Shown: piece by piece, positions 36,434 to 44,143 of the stretch | How positions within the stretch are numbered: position 1 is the stretch's first letter | Layout: each line of letters opens with the position of its first letter | NCBI RefSeq assembly: GCF_008086205.1 | Contig: NZ_VSKK01000002.1 | Span: 62,001 to 126,000 of the forward strand | Origin: Bizionia myxarmorum | GTDB lineage: Bacteria > Bacteroidota > Bacteroidia > Flavobacteriales > Flavobacteriaceae | Direction of reading: 5' to 3' | Length of the DNA: 64,000 nt | Made by a program: the position numbers and the translations under genes | Notes under the pieces: generated by a model | Seen by the model: only the letters and a program-made list of their open reading frames with translations | Databases searched by the model: none | What the model was told of the DNA's origin: nothing

Positions 36434-37021
36434 TTAATCGGTGGAATTTATTTTATTTTTATTATCAAATCTAAATTCATCCAATTCTTTTAAGTCGGTC
36501 GCAATTTTTTGTCGCCATTCCTCTACTTTTTGGTCATTTCGACCGCTCTCGGTTTCTCTCATTAAATCAAGTCGCATTTCAGAGAACTCTTCCATAATGT
36601 CATTATTAATTTGATTTACAATGTCAAAACCTTTTGATATTAAACGTTTATCTTTTAAAACGCGCTTCCTAAATTTTCGAGCCTGGATTTCTGCAAGGTC
36701 AAATTGCAATTGTTGAAAGTCCATTTGTTTATCTATACCCGAAATTTTTGTAGTGTCTATCCAAGATGCATTTCCTAAAAATATATTTCCAATTTTTTGA
36801 TTCAGATTTCGTTTCATAAAGTCAAATCCGCCAATTGCGTGCGAAATCATAAATTGACTAAAAACTGCGTCATTACTATTATCGCTAATTTTAATTTTAA
36901 AATCATCAATTGTCAGCTTTGTGTCTGAACTCCATCTCTTTTGTCCGTCTTGTAATTCTTGTCCGAAAGTGAAATTTAAACAAATAGCGCTTACTAAAAT
37001 TCCTAAAATTATTCTATTCAT
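36434..37021 (-). CDS. Secreted DUF922-like protein lacking the usual histidines
   Basis: 195 residues from ATG 37021 (a TTG 4 codons earlier is also in frame). Signal peptide ends LNFTFG. The segment DFQQLQFDLAEIQARKFRK lines up with the HExxHFDxxExxAR core of DUF922 putative metalloproteases, but His/Glu/His are replaced by Gln and others, so catalysis is unlikely. It starts 10 bp from palindrome A and is the first gene of the cassette array. Confidence 0.6.
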   Translation of the reverse strand: MNRIILGILVSAICLNFTFGQELQDGQKRWSSDTKLTIDDFKIKISDNSNDAVFSQFMISHAIGGFDFMKRNLNQKIGNIFLGNASWIDTTKISGIDKQMDFQQLQFDLAEIQARKFRKRVLKDKRLISKGFDIVNQINNDIMEEFSEMRLDLMRETESGRNDQKVEEWRQKIATDLKELDEFRFDNKNKINSTD

Positions 37022-37030
37022 TTTTTTTAT

Positions 37031-37179
37031 CAACTTGCGGGCAACGTTAAGAGTATAAGAAAAGTTACGTGCTTATGAGCGAGGATTTTCCGAAGAAAAA
37101 TTAGAAGCTAGCAACAAAGCAACTAACAATGGTTCAGCAAAAAATAGCCATTTTTTATTTACAATGTTGGCAACAATTT
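37031..37179. repeat. Cassette-array palindrome A (degenerate)
   Basis: Left arm CAACTTGCGGGCAAC (37031-37045), right arm GTTGGCAACAATTT (37166-37179). In the centre GAGGATTTTCCGAAG and GAAAAATTAGAAG match the inner hairpin of elements B and C with several mutations. The outer arms are of two types (GGGCAAC left, GTTGGCA right). Confidence 0.75.
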
Positions 37180-37368
37180 GTATTTTTTTATCATTACTCT
37201 CGGTTCAAATCTAGACATAAATTTATTGAAGTGTCTATTCCAGATAAACATCGGGAAATTTAGAAAGTAATATTCTGATTTTTATTTATTTCTTTATCAG
37301 TCGTTTATATCGATTCTGAAACGGTTTTTAAATCTGTTGCGACCTATAGTTAATTCTTTTTTAGAATT

Positions 37369-37593
37369 CTAGAAATTCAAGATATTTACCCATTTTAAAA
37401 GAAATATTATTAAAACTGTAATAGCGGCACTAGTGTACAATGAGCTTTGCCAGAAATACAGTTTGCTTGTCCAAGTTTTCCACATCTTTTCCCCAAATTG
37501 TTTTTTGACATACCCATTAAGACTTTTATAATAAAGGAAATTTATTATTAAAAAAATTGTTATCGCTATTGTTATTATCCAAATTTTTTCCAT
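37369..37593 (-). CDS. Small two-TM membrane protein (cassette gene)
   Basis: 74 residues: MEKIWIITIAITIFLIINFLYY, a basic loop (KSLNGYVKKQFGEKMWKTWTSK), then LYTSAAITVLIIFLLKWV. No family recognised. It is the only gene between palindromes A and B; its start lies about 30 nt from the B core. The terminal sequences of this cassette (GTTGGCAACAATTT and its complement) match over 14 bp. Confidence 0.65.
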   Translation of the reverse strand: MEKIWIITIAITIFLIINFLYYKSLNGYVKKQFGEKMWKTWTSKLYFWQSSLYTSAAITVLIIFLLKWVNILNF

Positions 37594-37621
37594 TAATAGA
37601 ATTTTTAATAATTATGATGGT

Positions 37622-37764
37622 AAATTGTTGCCAACGGTAAGTGTATGAAATGTGCGAGTTTGCGTCCGAGGATTTTCCGCAGGAAAATCGGAAGGTAGCA
37701 AACGCACATTTACACTTGATTAGGGACTAAAGTAAGCATTTTTTATACACTATGTTGGCAACCG
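37622..37764. repeat. Cassette-array palindrome B
   Basis: Outer arms GTTGCCAAC (37627-37635) and GTTGGCAAC (37754-37762), subterminal AGTGTAT / ATACACT, middle arms TGTGCG and GTTTGC pairing with GCAAAC and GCACA, and an inner hairpin GATTTTCC / GGAAAATC (37671-37678 with 37682-37689, loop GCA). It folds into one long stem of about 136 nt. Confidence 0.9.
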
Positions 37765-37957
37765 TTTATTTTTAAAAAACCAAACGCTTGGATTGGGTTT
37801 GAAGCCAGTCGGCAGTTTATAATCGGTTTTTTAGTTTTATTAAATCGACAGAATTGAGCGCAACAGTGGTAAGTCGGAAGCACGAAATGTTCCGTAACAG
37901 TGATAAATCGGAAGAATAGAGTGAGAGTTTTTATAGAAATTTTTGCCGTACAGCAAT
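37765..37957. other. Gene-less cassette between palindromes B and C
   Basis: About 195 bp with no convincing gene. It contains two copies of a 23-bp sequence, 37858-37880 and 37892-37914, consensus sCGyAACAGTGrTAAATCGGAAG (34 bp apart), also present in the next spacer. Its ends are complementary (GTTGGCAACC and GGTTGCCAAC). Confidence 0.7.
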
Positions 37958-38097
37958 GGTTGCCAACGGTCTGTGTATGATAAGTGCGTGTTTACGTCCG
38001 AGGATTTTCCGCAGGAAAATCGGAAGGTAGTAAACACGCAACTACCATAAAGTTAAGCACCAAAGTAAGCATTTTTTATACACCTTGTTACCTACAG
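37958..38097. repeat. Cassette-array palindrome C (hybrid outer arms)
   Basis: The left arm GTTGCCAAC (37959-37967) belongs to the B type, the right arm GTTACCTACA (38087-38096) to the D type. Inner arms pair well: GTGCGTGTTTAC / GTAAACACGC, hairpin GATTTTCC / GGAAAATC, CTGTGTAT / ATACAC. Only the bases outside the AAC/GTT fail to pair. Confidence 0.9.
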
Positions 38098-38366
38098 TAG
38101 TTTTTCATTTTTTCTAACATAAAAATCAAAAAAAAACGAGAACATAAACTGGGCGAAAAACGGCTATTTAAACGAATCGTAAACGTGCTCAAATCGGCGT
38201 AATATTCCGTTACAGTGGCAGGTCGAAAGTCGTAATAAATAGCGCAACAGTGATAAATCACAAGGGAATCAGGTTTAATAAATCACAAGTTTTTTTCGTT
38301 TGAGTGAGATCAGATTTGCCGTCTAATTTTGCGTAAGAGTGGTGGGTTTTTATTGCGTTACGTTAT
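38098..38366. other. Gene-less cassette between palindromes C and D
   Basis: About 270 bp without a convincing gene. It carries the same 23-bp sequence family at 38207-38229 and 38242-38264 (35 bp apart) and a weaker one at about 38331. Its ends are complementary (GTTACCTACA and TGTAGGTAAC). Confidence 0.7.
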
Positions 38367-38568
38367 TGTAGGTAACGTCTCTGTATATGGCTCGTAGCGT
38401 GCAAATTAAACAATTAGTTTCGGATGAAGCACGAGCCGAATTTTTAAATTTTTCTTATTATCTTTTTTTACTAATAAGCCAAATTTAAAAATTTGGCGGA
38501 CTCGCAAATATGCCTTGACTTCGATTAAACAACTACCTAGCTATGAGCTATATACGTTGTTACCTACA
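38367..38568. repeat. Cassette-array palindrome D
   Basis: Outer arms TGTAGGTAAC (38367-38376) / GTTACCTACA (38559-38568), then GTATAT / ATATAC, GCTC / GAGC, TAG / CTA, and a large inner hairpin CTTATTA / TAATAAG within AAATTT-rich arms. At 202 bp it is longer than B and C and has a different centre. The next gene's stop codon begins one base after it. Confidence 0.85.
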
Positions 38569-38569
38569 G

Positions 38570-39238
38570 TTATTTCCGCAATGCTTTTTCAATTCGGTTT
38601 CTTGCTTGCAATGGACTTAACTTTAATTTTATCATTTCTATGGCAATTAATTCGGCTGTAATTCCGCTACCATAAATATCGCCAGTTTTTGTTTCTTTAT
38701 ATAGTTCTACAGTTTGAATATTTTCTTTAATATCCTCAAAAATCTCTACTGCTTGTTCGTTCGTTATTTCATAATTCGTTTCCAAATCTGTGAGAAACGA
38801 TTCGGTATAATATGTAAATCCGAATTTGTCTTTTAAAAGCTCGGAATTTAAGTCAATTTTTGTAATAGAATCAAGTGTATATTTTGTTGTTTCATTAACA
38901 ATCTTTAATTTTTTGTCAGTTAATTTTTCTAATCCAAGAATCTTATATCTGTCTTCTGGAATCGGATTTGTCGTTAATGGTATAGAATCAATTCTTTCGA
39001 TTTTGAGTATTTTTTGATTTCCAAATATTTTGCTTTCCAAAACCACAAACCTTTTTCTGTTGTTTGATGAACATTTAAAATCAGGACGACATTTAAATTC
39101 ATAAATTGTATCATTACTCCGCTTTATTCCGAAAAGTTCTGTTCCGTTAACAAAATAATATTTTTCATTTAGCAAACTTTGTGCAAAAATAAAGTTGAAT
39201 AAAAAGATTGATATTAATGTTAGCAGGATTTTTTTCAT
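38570..39238 (-). CDS. Secreted protein of unknown function (cassette gene)
   Basis: 222 residues with signal peptide MKKILLTLISIFLFNFIFAQ. The middle is beta-rich (KYYFVNGTELFGIKRSNDTIYEF, FVVLESKIFGNQKILKIERI); the C-terminal 60 residues are helical (TNEQAVEIFEDIKENI, SGITAELIAIEMIKLKLSPLQARNRIEKALRK). No family recognised. The coding region fills its cassette almost exactly: the stop is 1 bp from palindrome D and the start 3 bp from E. Confidence 0.75.
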   Translation of the reverse strand: MKKILLTLISIFLFNFIFAQSLLNEKYYFVNGTELFGIKRSNDTIYEFKCRPDFKCSSNNRKRFVVLESKIFGNQKILKIERIDSIPLTTNPIPEDRYKILGLEKLTDKKLKIVNETTKYTLDSITKIDLNSELLKDKFGFTYYTESFLTDLETNYEITNEQAVEIFEDIKENIQTVELYKETKTGDIYGSGITAELIAIEMIKLKLSPLQARNRIEKALRK

Positions 39239-39241
39239 AAT

Positions 39242-39297
39242 TGTAGGTAACGTATGTATATAGCTAATGGTGTATATACATCTATTATATATACACC
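39242..39297. repeat. Cassette-array boundary element E (half-palindrome)
   Basis: Arm TGTAGGTAAC (39242-39251) followed by GTATATAGC and a perfect 10-bp inverted repeat GGTGTATATA / TATATACACC (39269-39278 with 39288-39297). No partner GTTACC follows, so this appears to be the truncated end of the array. Confidence 0.7.
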
Positions 39298-39342
39298 AAA
39301 TCTAACAAATTAAAATAACTTGTTGTAGGCGTAACATTATTC

Positions 39343-39375
39343 CAAAAAAAAACCACTTCCTTAAAGAAGTGGTTC
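39343..39375 (-). terminator. Terminator of htpG
   Basis: Stem AACCACTTC / GAAGTGGTT with a 6-nt loop, followed on the minus strand by nine T. Confidence 0.92.
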
Positions 39376-39399
39376 TGATTTTAAATCAATTTTTTGGGC

Positions 39400-41313
39400 T
39401 TATTTTAAAAGCTCATAACTGCGTTTAATGAAGTTTGTTAACTCTTCACCTTTTAATAAACCTTGAGATAATCGTGCTAAATCTAAACTTTGCGTGATTA
39501 AACGTTCTTGTTTTTTCTTGGTTTTAGTTTCTAAAATTTCGCTTACTAAAGCAGAATTCGTATTCACCACCAAATTATACATTTCTGGCATATGGCCCAT
39601 TCCAAACATACCGCCGCCGCCGCCGGTCTGTTGCATTTCTTTCATACGTCGCATAAATTCTGGCTGCGTAATCATAAATGGTGATGCATCACTATCCATA
39701 GCTTCTAATTGTACCATGAATTTTTCGGAAGGAATAACTTCTTTTAATAAATCTTCTAAAGTTACTTTTTCTTCATCGGATAATTTTGAAATCTTCTCTT
39801 CGTCCGTTTTAACTAAATTATCAACGTGATCGGCATCTACACGTGCAAATGTGATGTTTTCTTTACTAGATTCTAGCTTCTGCATTAAATGCGAAACAAT
39901 TGGCGAATCTAATAACAACACTTCAAAACCTTTAGCTCTAGCTGCTTCAATATAACTATGCTGTCCGTCTTTATTAGAAGCGTATAGAATAACTAGCTTT
40001 CCGTCTTTATCGGTTTGCTTGTCTTTTATGGCTTCGACTAATTCGTCATAAGTAAAATATTTACCGTCAACAGTTGGGTATAAAGCGAACGCATCTGCTT
40101 TTTCGAAGAATTTATCTTCAGAAAGCATACCGTATTCAATAACAATTTTAATATCGTCCCATTTCTTCTCAAAATCTTCACGGTTGTTGTTGAATAATGA
40201 TTTCAACTTATCAGCCACTTTACGCGTAATGTAAGAGGAGATTTTCTTCACTGCACCATCGGCTTGCAAATAACTACGCGACACGTTTAATGGAATGTCT
40301 GGAGAATCTATAACACCACGTAACATGGTTAAGAATTCAGGAACAATACCTTCTACATTATCGGTAACATATACCTGATTTTGGTACAGTTGAATTTTAT
40401 CTTTCTGAACATTTAAATCGTTCGTCATTTTAGGGAAATACAAGATTCCCGTTAAGTTAAATGGATAATCTACATTTAAATGAATGTGAAATAACGGCTC
40501 TTCAAACTGCATTGGGTATAACTCGCGGTAAAAGCTGTTATAATCTTTTGCCTCCAAATCTGCTGGTAATTTGGTCCAAGCTGGATTTGGGTTATTGATA
40601 ATATTATCTACCGTTACTTTTTTATGAGGCTCGGTTGTTTCCTTACCATCTTTATCAGTTGTTGTCGCTGGTGTAAATTCAGGATCGTTTATTTCTTTGG
40701 TTCCAAATTTAATTGGAATAGGCATAAACTTATTATATTTTAATAATAATTCACGAATGCGTGCTTCTTCTAAAAACTCGGTAGAATCTTCAGCTATATG
40801 AAGAATAATCTCGGTTCCACGATCTGTTTTGTCTGCTGCTTCTAAAGTAAATTCTGGCGAACCGTCGCAAGTCCAATGTGCTGCTGGTTCGTCTTTATAA
40901 GATTTGGTGATGATTTCTACTTTTTCAGCAACCATAAATGCCGAATAGAAACCTAAACCAAAATGACCGATAATTCCAGAATCTTTAGCCGAATCTTTAT
41001 ACTTGTCTAAAAACTCTTCAGCACCTGAAAAAGCAACTTGGTTAATATATTTTTCAACCTCGTCCGCCGTCATCCCTAAACCCTGATCAATAATGTGCAA
41101 TTTCTTACCTTTTTTATCGATTTTAACTTCAATTTTTGGGTTGCCATATTCTACGGCGACCTCACCAATACTGGTAAGATGCTTTAATTTTAAAGTCGCA
41201 TCGGTTCCATTACTAATTAATTCACGTAAAAATATTTCGTGATCACTGTATAAAAACTTTTTAATCAGCGGGAAGATATTCTCTACCGATACATTAATAC
41301 TACCTTTTGCCAT
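39400..41313 (-). CDS. htpG: Molecular chaperone HtpG (Hsp90)
   Basis: 637 residues, normal for HtpG. The N-terminal GHKL ATPase shows ELISNGTDA, DQGLGMT and GHFGLGFYSAFMVA; the middle domain has the catalytic-loop Arg region LNVSRSYLQAD; the C-terminal dimerisation domain carries FMVQLEAMDSDASPFMITQPEFMRRM. A GGGGGMFGMG linker is typical of Bacteroidota. Single gene with its own terminator. Confidence 0.98.
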   Translation of the reverse strand: MAKGSINVSVENIFPLIKKFLYSDHEIFLRELISNGTDATLKLKHLTSIGEVAVEYGNPKIEVKIDKKGKKLHIIDQGLGMTADEVEKYINQVAFSGAEEFLDKYKDSAKDSGIIGHFGLGFYSAFMVAEKVEIITKSYKDEPAAHWTCDGSPEFTLEAADKTDRGTEIILHIAEDSTEFLEEARIRELLLKYNKFMPIPIKFGTKEINDPEFTPATTTDKDGKETTEPHKKVTVDNIINNPNPAWTKLPADLEAKDYNSFYRELYPMQFEEPLFHIHLNVDYPFNLTGILYFPKMTNDLNVQKDKIQLYQNQVYVTDNVEGIVPEFLTMLRGVIDSPDIPLNVSRSYLQADGAVKKISSYITRKVADKLKSLFNNNREDFEKKWDDIKIVIEYGMLSEDKFFEKADAFALYPTVDGKYFTYDELVEAIKDKQTDKDGKLVILYASNKDGQHSYIEAARAKGFEVLLLDSPIVSHLMQKLESSKENITFARVDADHVDNLVKTDEEKISKLSDEEKVTLEDLLKEVIPSEKFMVQLEAMDSDASPFMITQPEFMRRMKEMQQTGGGGGMFGMGHMPEMYNLVVNTNSALVSEILETKTKKKQERLITQSLDLARLSQGLLKGEELTNFIKRSYELLK

Positions 41314-41329
41314 AATTCTATTTGTTTAA

Positions 41330-41349
41330 ATTCCTGCGTAAGCAGGAAT
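41330..41349. repeat. REP-like palindrome
   Basis: ATTCCTGC / GCAGGAAT around GTAA. It is the same family as 45157-45178, a common extragenic palindrome of flavobacteria as far as I recall. Confidence 0.75.
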
Positions 41350-41430
41350 CTCATTATTCAACTTATTTGAGTTGTGATAGTCAAAAAAAGTACCAACTGT
41401 TAAAACGTGACAAACTGACAATTTTATGTA

Positions 41431-41465
41431 TAAAAAAATGCCATTCCTTTCAGAATGGCATTTTA
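41431..41465 (-). terminator. Terminator of the S9 peptidase gene
   Basis: Stem ATGCCATTC / GAATGGCAT (41438-41446 with 41453-41461), followed on the minus strand by seven T. Confidence 0.92.
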
Positions 41466-41481
41466 AAAATAGATGTTTTGA

Positions 41482-43926
41482 TTAATTTTTTAAAGTTGCT
41501 TCTTTCTTTTCAACAACCGGTTTATTCTTTACATAGGTTTCCAACCATTCATCTTGCTCCCAAAGCATGTGTAAAATGGATTCTTTAGCAGAATACCCGT
41601 GACTTTCGCGTGGCAACATCACCAAACGAACTGGCGCACCCAATCCTTTTAAAGCATTAAAATAACGCTCACTTTGCAATGGATAAGTTCCCGAATTATT
41701 ATCGGCTTCACCATGAATTAGTAATAAAGGTGTTTTCATTTTTTCAGCATGCATAAAAGGGGACATGGTATTGTAAACTTCTGGCGCTTCCCAATAATTA
41801 CGTTCTTCACTTTGGAAACCAAAAGGCGTTAAGGTTCTGTTGTAGGCGCCACTTCTAGCAATTCCTGCTGCAAATAAATCAGAATGAGCTAGTAAATTGG
41901 CTGTCATAAAAGCGCCATAACTGTGGCCACCAACGGCAACACGGTTTCTATCTATATAACCCAAACCATCAACAGCATCAATTGCTGCTTTTGCATTGCC
42001 AACTAATTGCTTTATAAAGGTATCGTTTGGTTGATCATCGCCTTCACCAATAATTGGGAAAGCGGCATCATCCAGAACCACATAGCCTCTAGTTACCCAA
42101 TAAATTGGCGAACCGTAATTTGGATAGGTGAATTCATTAGAACTAGATGTGTTTTGACCAGCACTATTTTTGTCTTTAAACTCACGCGGATAGGCCCATA
42201 AAATCATTGGGTATTTTTTAGCTTTCTCATAATTGGTTGGTAAATATAGGGTTCCAGATAAATCCAAACCATCATCACGTTTATAGGTAATAACTTCTTT
42301 TTTCACATTTTGAATGCTCTTAAAAGGATTTTCAAAAGTGGTTAAAGGCGTTAAACTATTTTTCTTTTTAATATTTCGGATGTAGTAATTTGGAAATTCG
42401 TTTTTAGATTCTATTCGAACCAAAAATGTACCGTCTTTCGCATTTAAAGCCGAACTGATGCTTTCTACTTTATCCGTTAATTTAGATTGATATAAGCGTT
42501 TGGTTTCTTTCGTTTCCAAATTCATTTCATCTACAAAGGGAAATTTTCCAGCATCGCTATAACCATCACCAATTAAATAGGTTTTGTTATCTGCAACATC
42601 TAAAACATATTCATTAAAATCGTTTTTAGTGGAAACAAAACTTCCTGGATTGCTGTAAACATCTTGGTAATTTCTATCAAATAAAACCGTTGGTTCTTGA
42701 TTCGGATTTGAGGGATTAAAAACATAAGTGCGAGAATTTCTGGTATTCCACCAAGAATCATAAACAATAGCAATATTATCTGTTCCCCAAGTAATGCCGC
42801 TAAAACGGTCTTTGGTTTTTAAAAGTGACGTTACTTTGCCGTTGAAAGGTGCATCTTGCTGAAAAACTTCATCACGAAATGGTACCACATTTTCAGGATC
42901 GCCACCATCTAAAACTTCAGCCCAATAAAGCGTTGCCGGTTTATCATTTCGCCAGTTTAGGTCGCGCATTCCAGTGCGTTCTGCCATAAATCCTTGAGGT
43001 AAATCTTCAATTAAAGGAACTTCAAGCATGGTTTTTACTAAATCGCCAGTCGCAGTATAAACGGTAGTTGCTGATGGAAACCTAGAATACGGAACCAAAT
43101 ACGAAAACGGTTTATTGATAGTTAAAACCATCGCGTAATTGCCATCTGGTGAAAAGGACATACCACGATACATATCTGCCGATTTCCATATACTGGCATT
43201 TCCGTCAAGTGAAACTTTATATAATTCTGATTGCGCCAATTGTTCAAAATTATGCTCGTCGTTAGGATTTTTAAGTAAATCTTGATAGGTACGGTTTTGT
43301 GCTTTTACGCCTGCTTCACTCACCGAAATTATTGGGCCTGTTGGCACCGCTTCTTTGGTGTTAATTAAGGCTTTTCTGTTTTTAGGAAGCATTTTTACTA
43401 GAAGTGCATCGCTATTTTTAAACCAAACAGCTGGATTGCCCATATTGGCATTTAAGTTGGAATCGGTTATTTTTTTAGCGGTTCCTTTTACAATATCTAA
43501 AACCCATAATTCAACACCGGTAGAAATTGTATTGGTAAAACTCATGTGCTTTTGGTTTGGCGACCATGAGAAATTAGCATAACGCCCATTTTCTGGTAAA
43601 CCTGAAATAGCTTTTGGATTGCCTTTTTTGTCATTCTTGACTTCTAGATTAGTGTAATAGGTAGTTCGACTTCCAATATTGGTTACTGGATTAATACGTA
43701 AACCACCCAAGCGCATTTCGGTTTCCGAAAGTTCTTCAATGGTTTTATAAGCGCTTCGGTACAGAAACACAATGTTTTCACCTTGACTATCCATACGAAT
43801 ACTTGGCGCTAAAGGCGCTTCAGCTAATTCCAAAACATTTTTGTGTGGCTTTTGATAGGTGAGATTTTCTTGGGAAAAGCCTGAAATTAAAAATAAAAAA
43901 AGGAAACAGTTTAATAATGATTTCAT
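41482..43926 (-). CDS. Prolyl oligopeptidase family (S9) serine peptidase
   Basis: 814 residues from ATG 43926, chosen because it gives the signal peptide MKSLLNCFLFLFLISGFSQ; the frame extends 36 codons upstream. The N-terminal two thirds form a beta-propeller (repeated SFSPDGNYAMV, SWSPNQKHMSF). The C-terminal hydrolase has AVGGHSYGAFMTANLL (Ser), HGEADNNSG (Asp) and PRESHGYS (His). It resembles glutamyl endopeptidase-like S9 enzymes. It is probably periplasmic peptide degradation. Confidence 0.92.
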   Translation of the reverse strand: MKSLLNCFLFLFLISGFSQENLTYQKPHKNVLELAEAPLAPSIRMDSQGENIVFLYRSAYKTIEELSETEMRLGGLRINPVTNIGSRTTYYTNLEVKNDKKGNPKAISGLPENGRYANFSWSPNQKHMSFTNTISTGVELWVLDIVKGTAKKITDSNLNANMGNPAVWFKNSDALLVKMLPKNRKALINTKEAVPTGPIISVSEAGVKAQNRTYQDLLKNPNDEHNFEQLAQSELYKVSLDGNASIWKSADMYRGMSFSPDGNYAMVLTINKPFSYLVPYSRFPSATTVYTATGDLVKTMLEVPLIEDLPQGFMAERTGMRDLNWRNDKPATLYWAEVLDGGDPENVVPFRDEVFQQDAPFNGKVTSLLKTKDRFSGITWGTDNIAIVYDSWWNTRNSRTYVFNPSNPNQEPTVLFDRNYQDVYSNPGSFVSTKNDFNEYVLDVADNKTYLIGDGYSDAGKFPFVDEMNLETKETKRLYQSKLTDKVESISSALNAKDGTFLVRIESKNEFPNYYIRNIKKKNSLTPLTTFENPFKSIQNVKKEVITYKRDDGLDLSGTLYLPTNYEKAKKYPMILWAYPREFKDKNSAGQNTSSSNEFTYPNYGSPIYWVTRGYVVLDDAAFPIIGEGDDQPNDTFIKQLVGNAKAAIDAVDGLGYIDRNRVAVGGHSYGAFMTANLLAHSDLFAAGIARSGAYNRTLTPFGFQSEERNYWEAPEVYNTMSPFMHAEKMKTPLLLIHGEADNNSGTYPLQSERYFNALKGLGAPVRLVMLPRESHGYSAKESILHMLWEQDEWLETYVKNKPVVEKKEATLKN

Positions 43927-44143
43927 AATAAAGAGGTGTTTTTTAAGAAGTGAAAGATAACGAAAACAATTTTGTAAGATAAGCCGATTTCGATATAGAA
44001 TCACCTGTTTATTATGCGTGCATAACGAATGCAATTATGTTTTGAAAACTCTTATCTAGGAAATAGCTAAATTGCACAGATTAATCATGCGATTTCCGCC
44101 CAACAGTTTTCGGGATTTGGAAATTGAAAACAAATAATTTTCA

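Noticed and set aside
37840-38037. 65-codon minus-strand ORF in the array
   Set aside because: It runs from the gene-less spacer across palindrome C, has no family-like sequence, and its content is the 23-bp repeat and the palindrome arm.
36434-39297. Classical integron
   Set aside because: No intI-like recombinase, no attI, and core sequences that differ from GTTRRRY; therefore called integron-like only.
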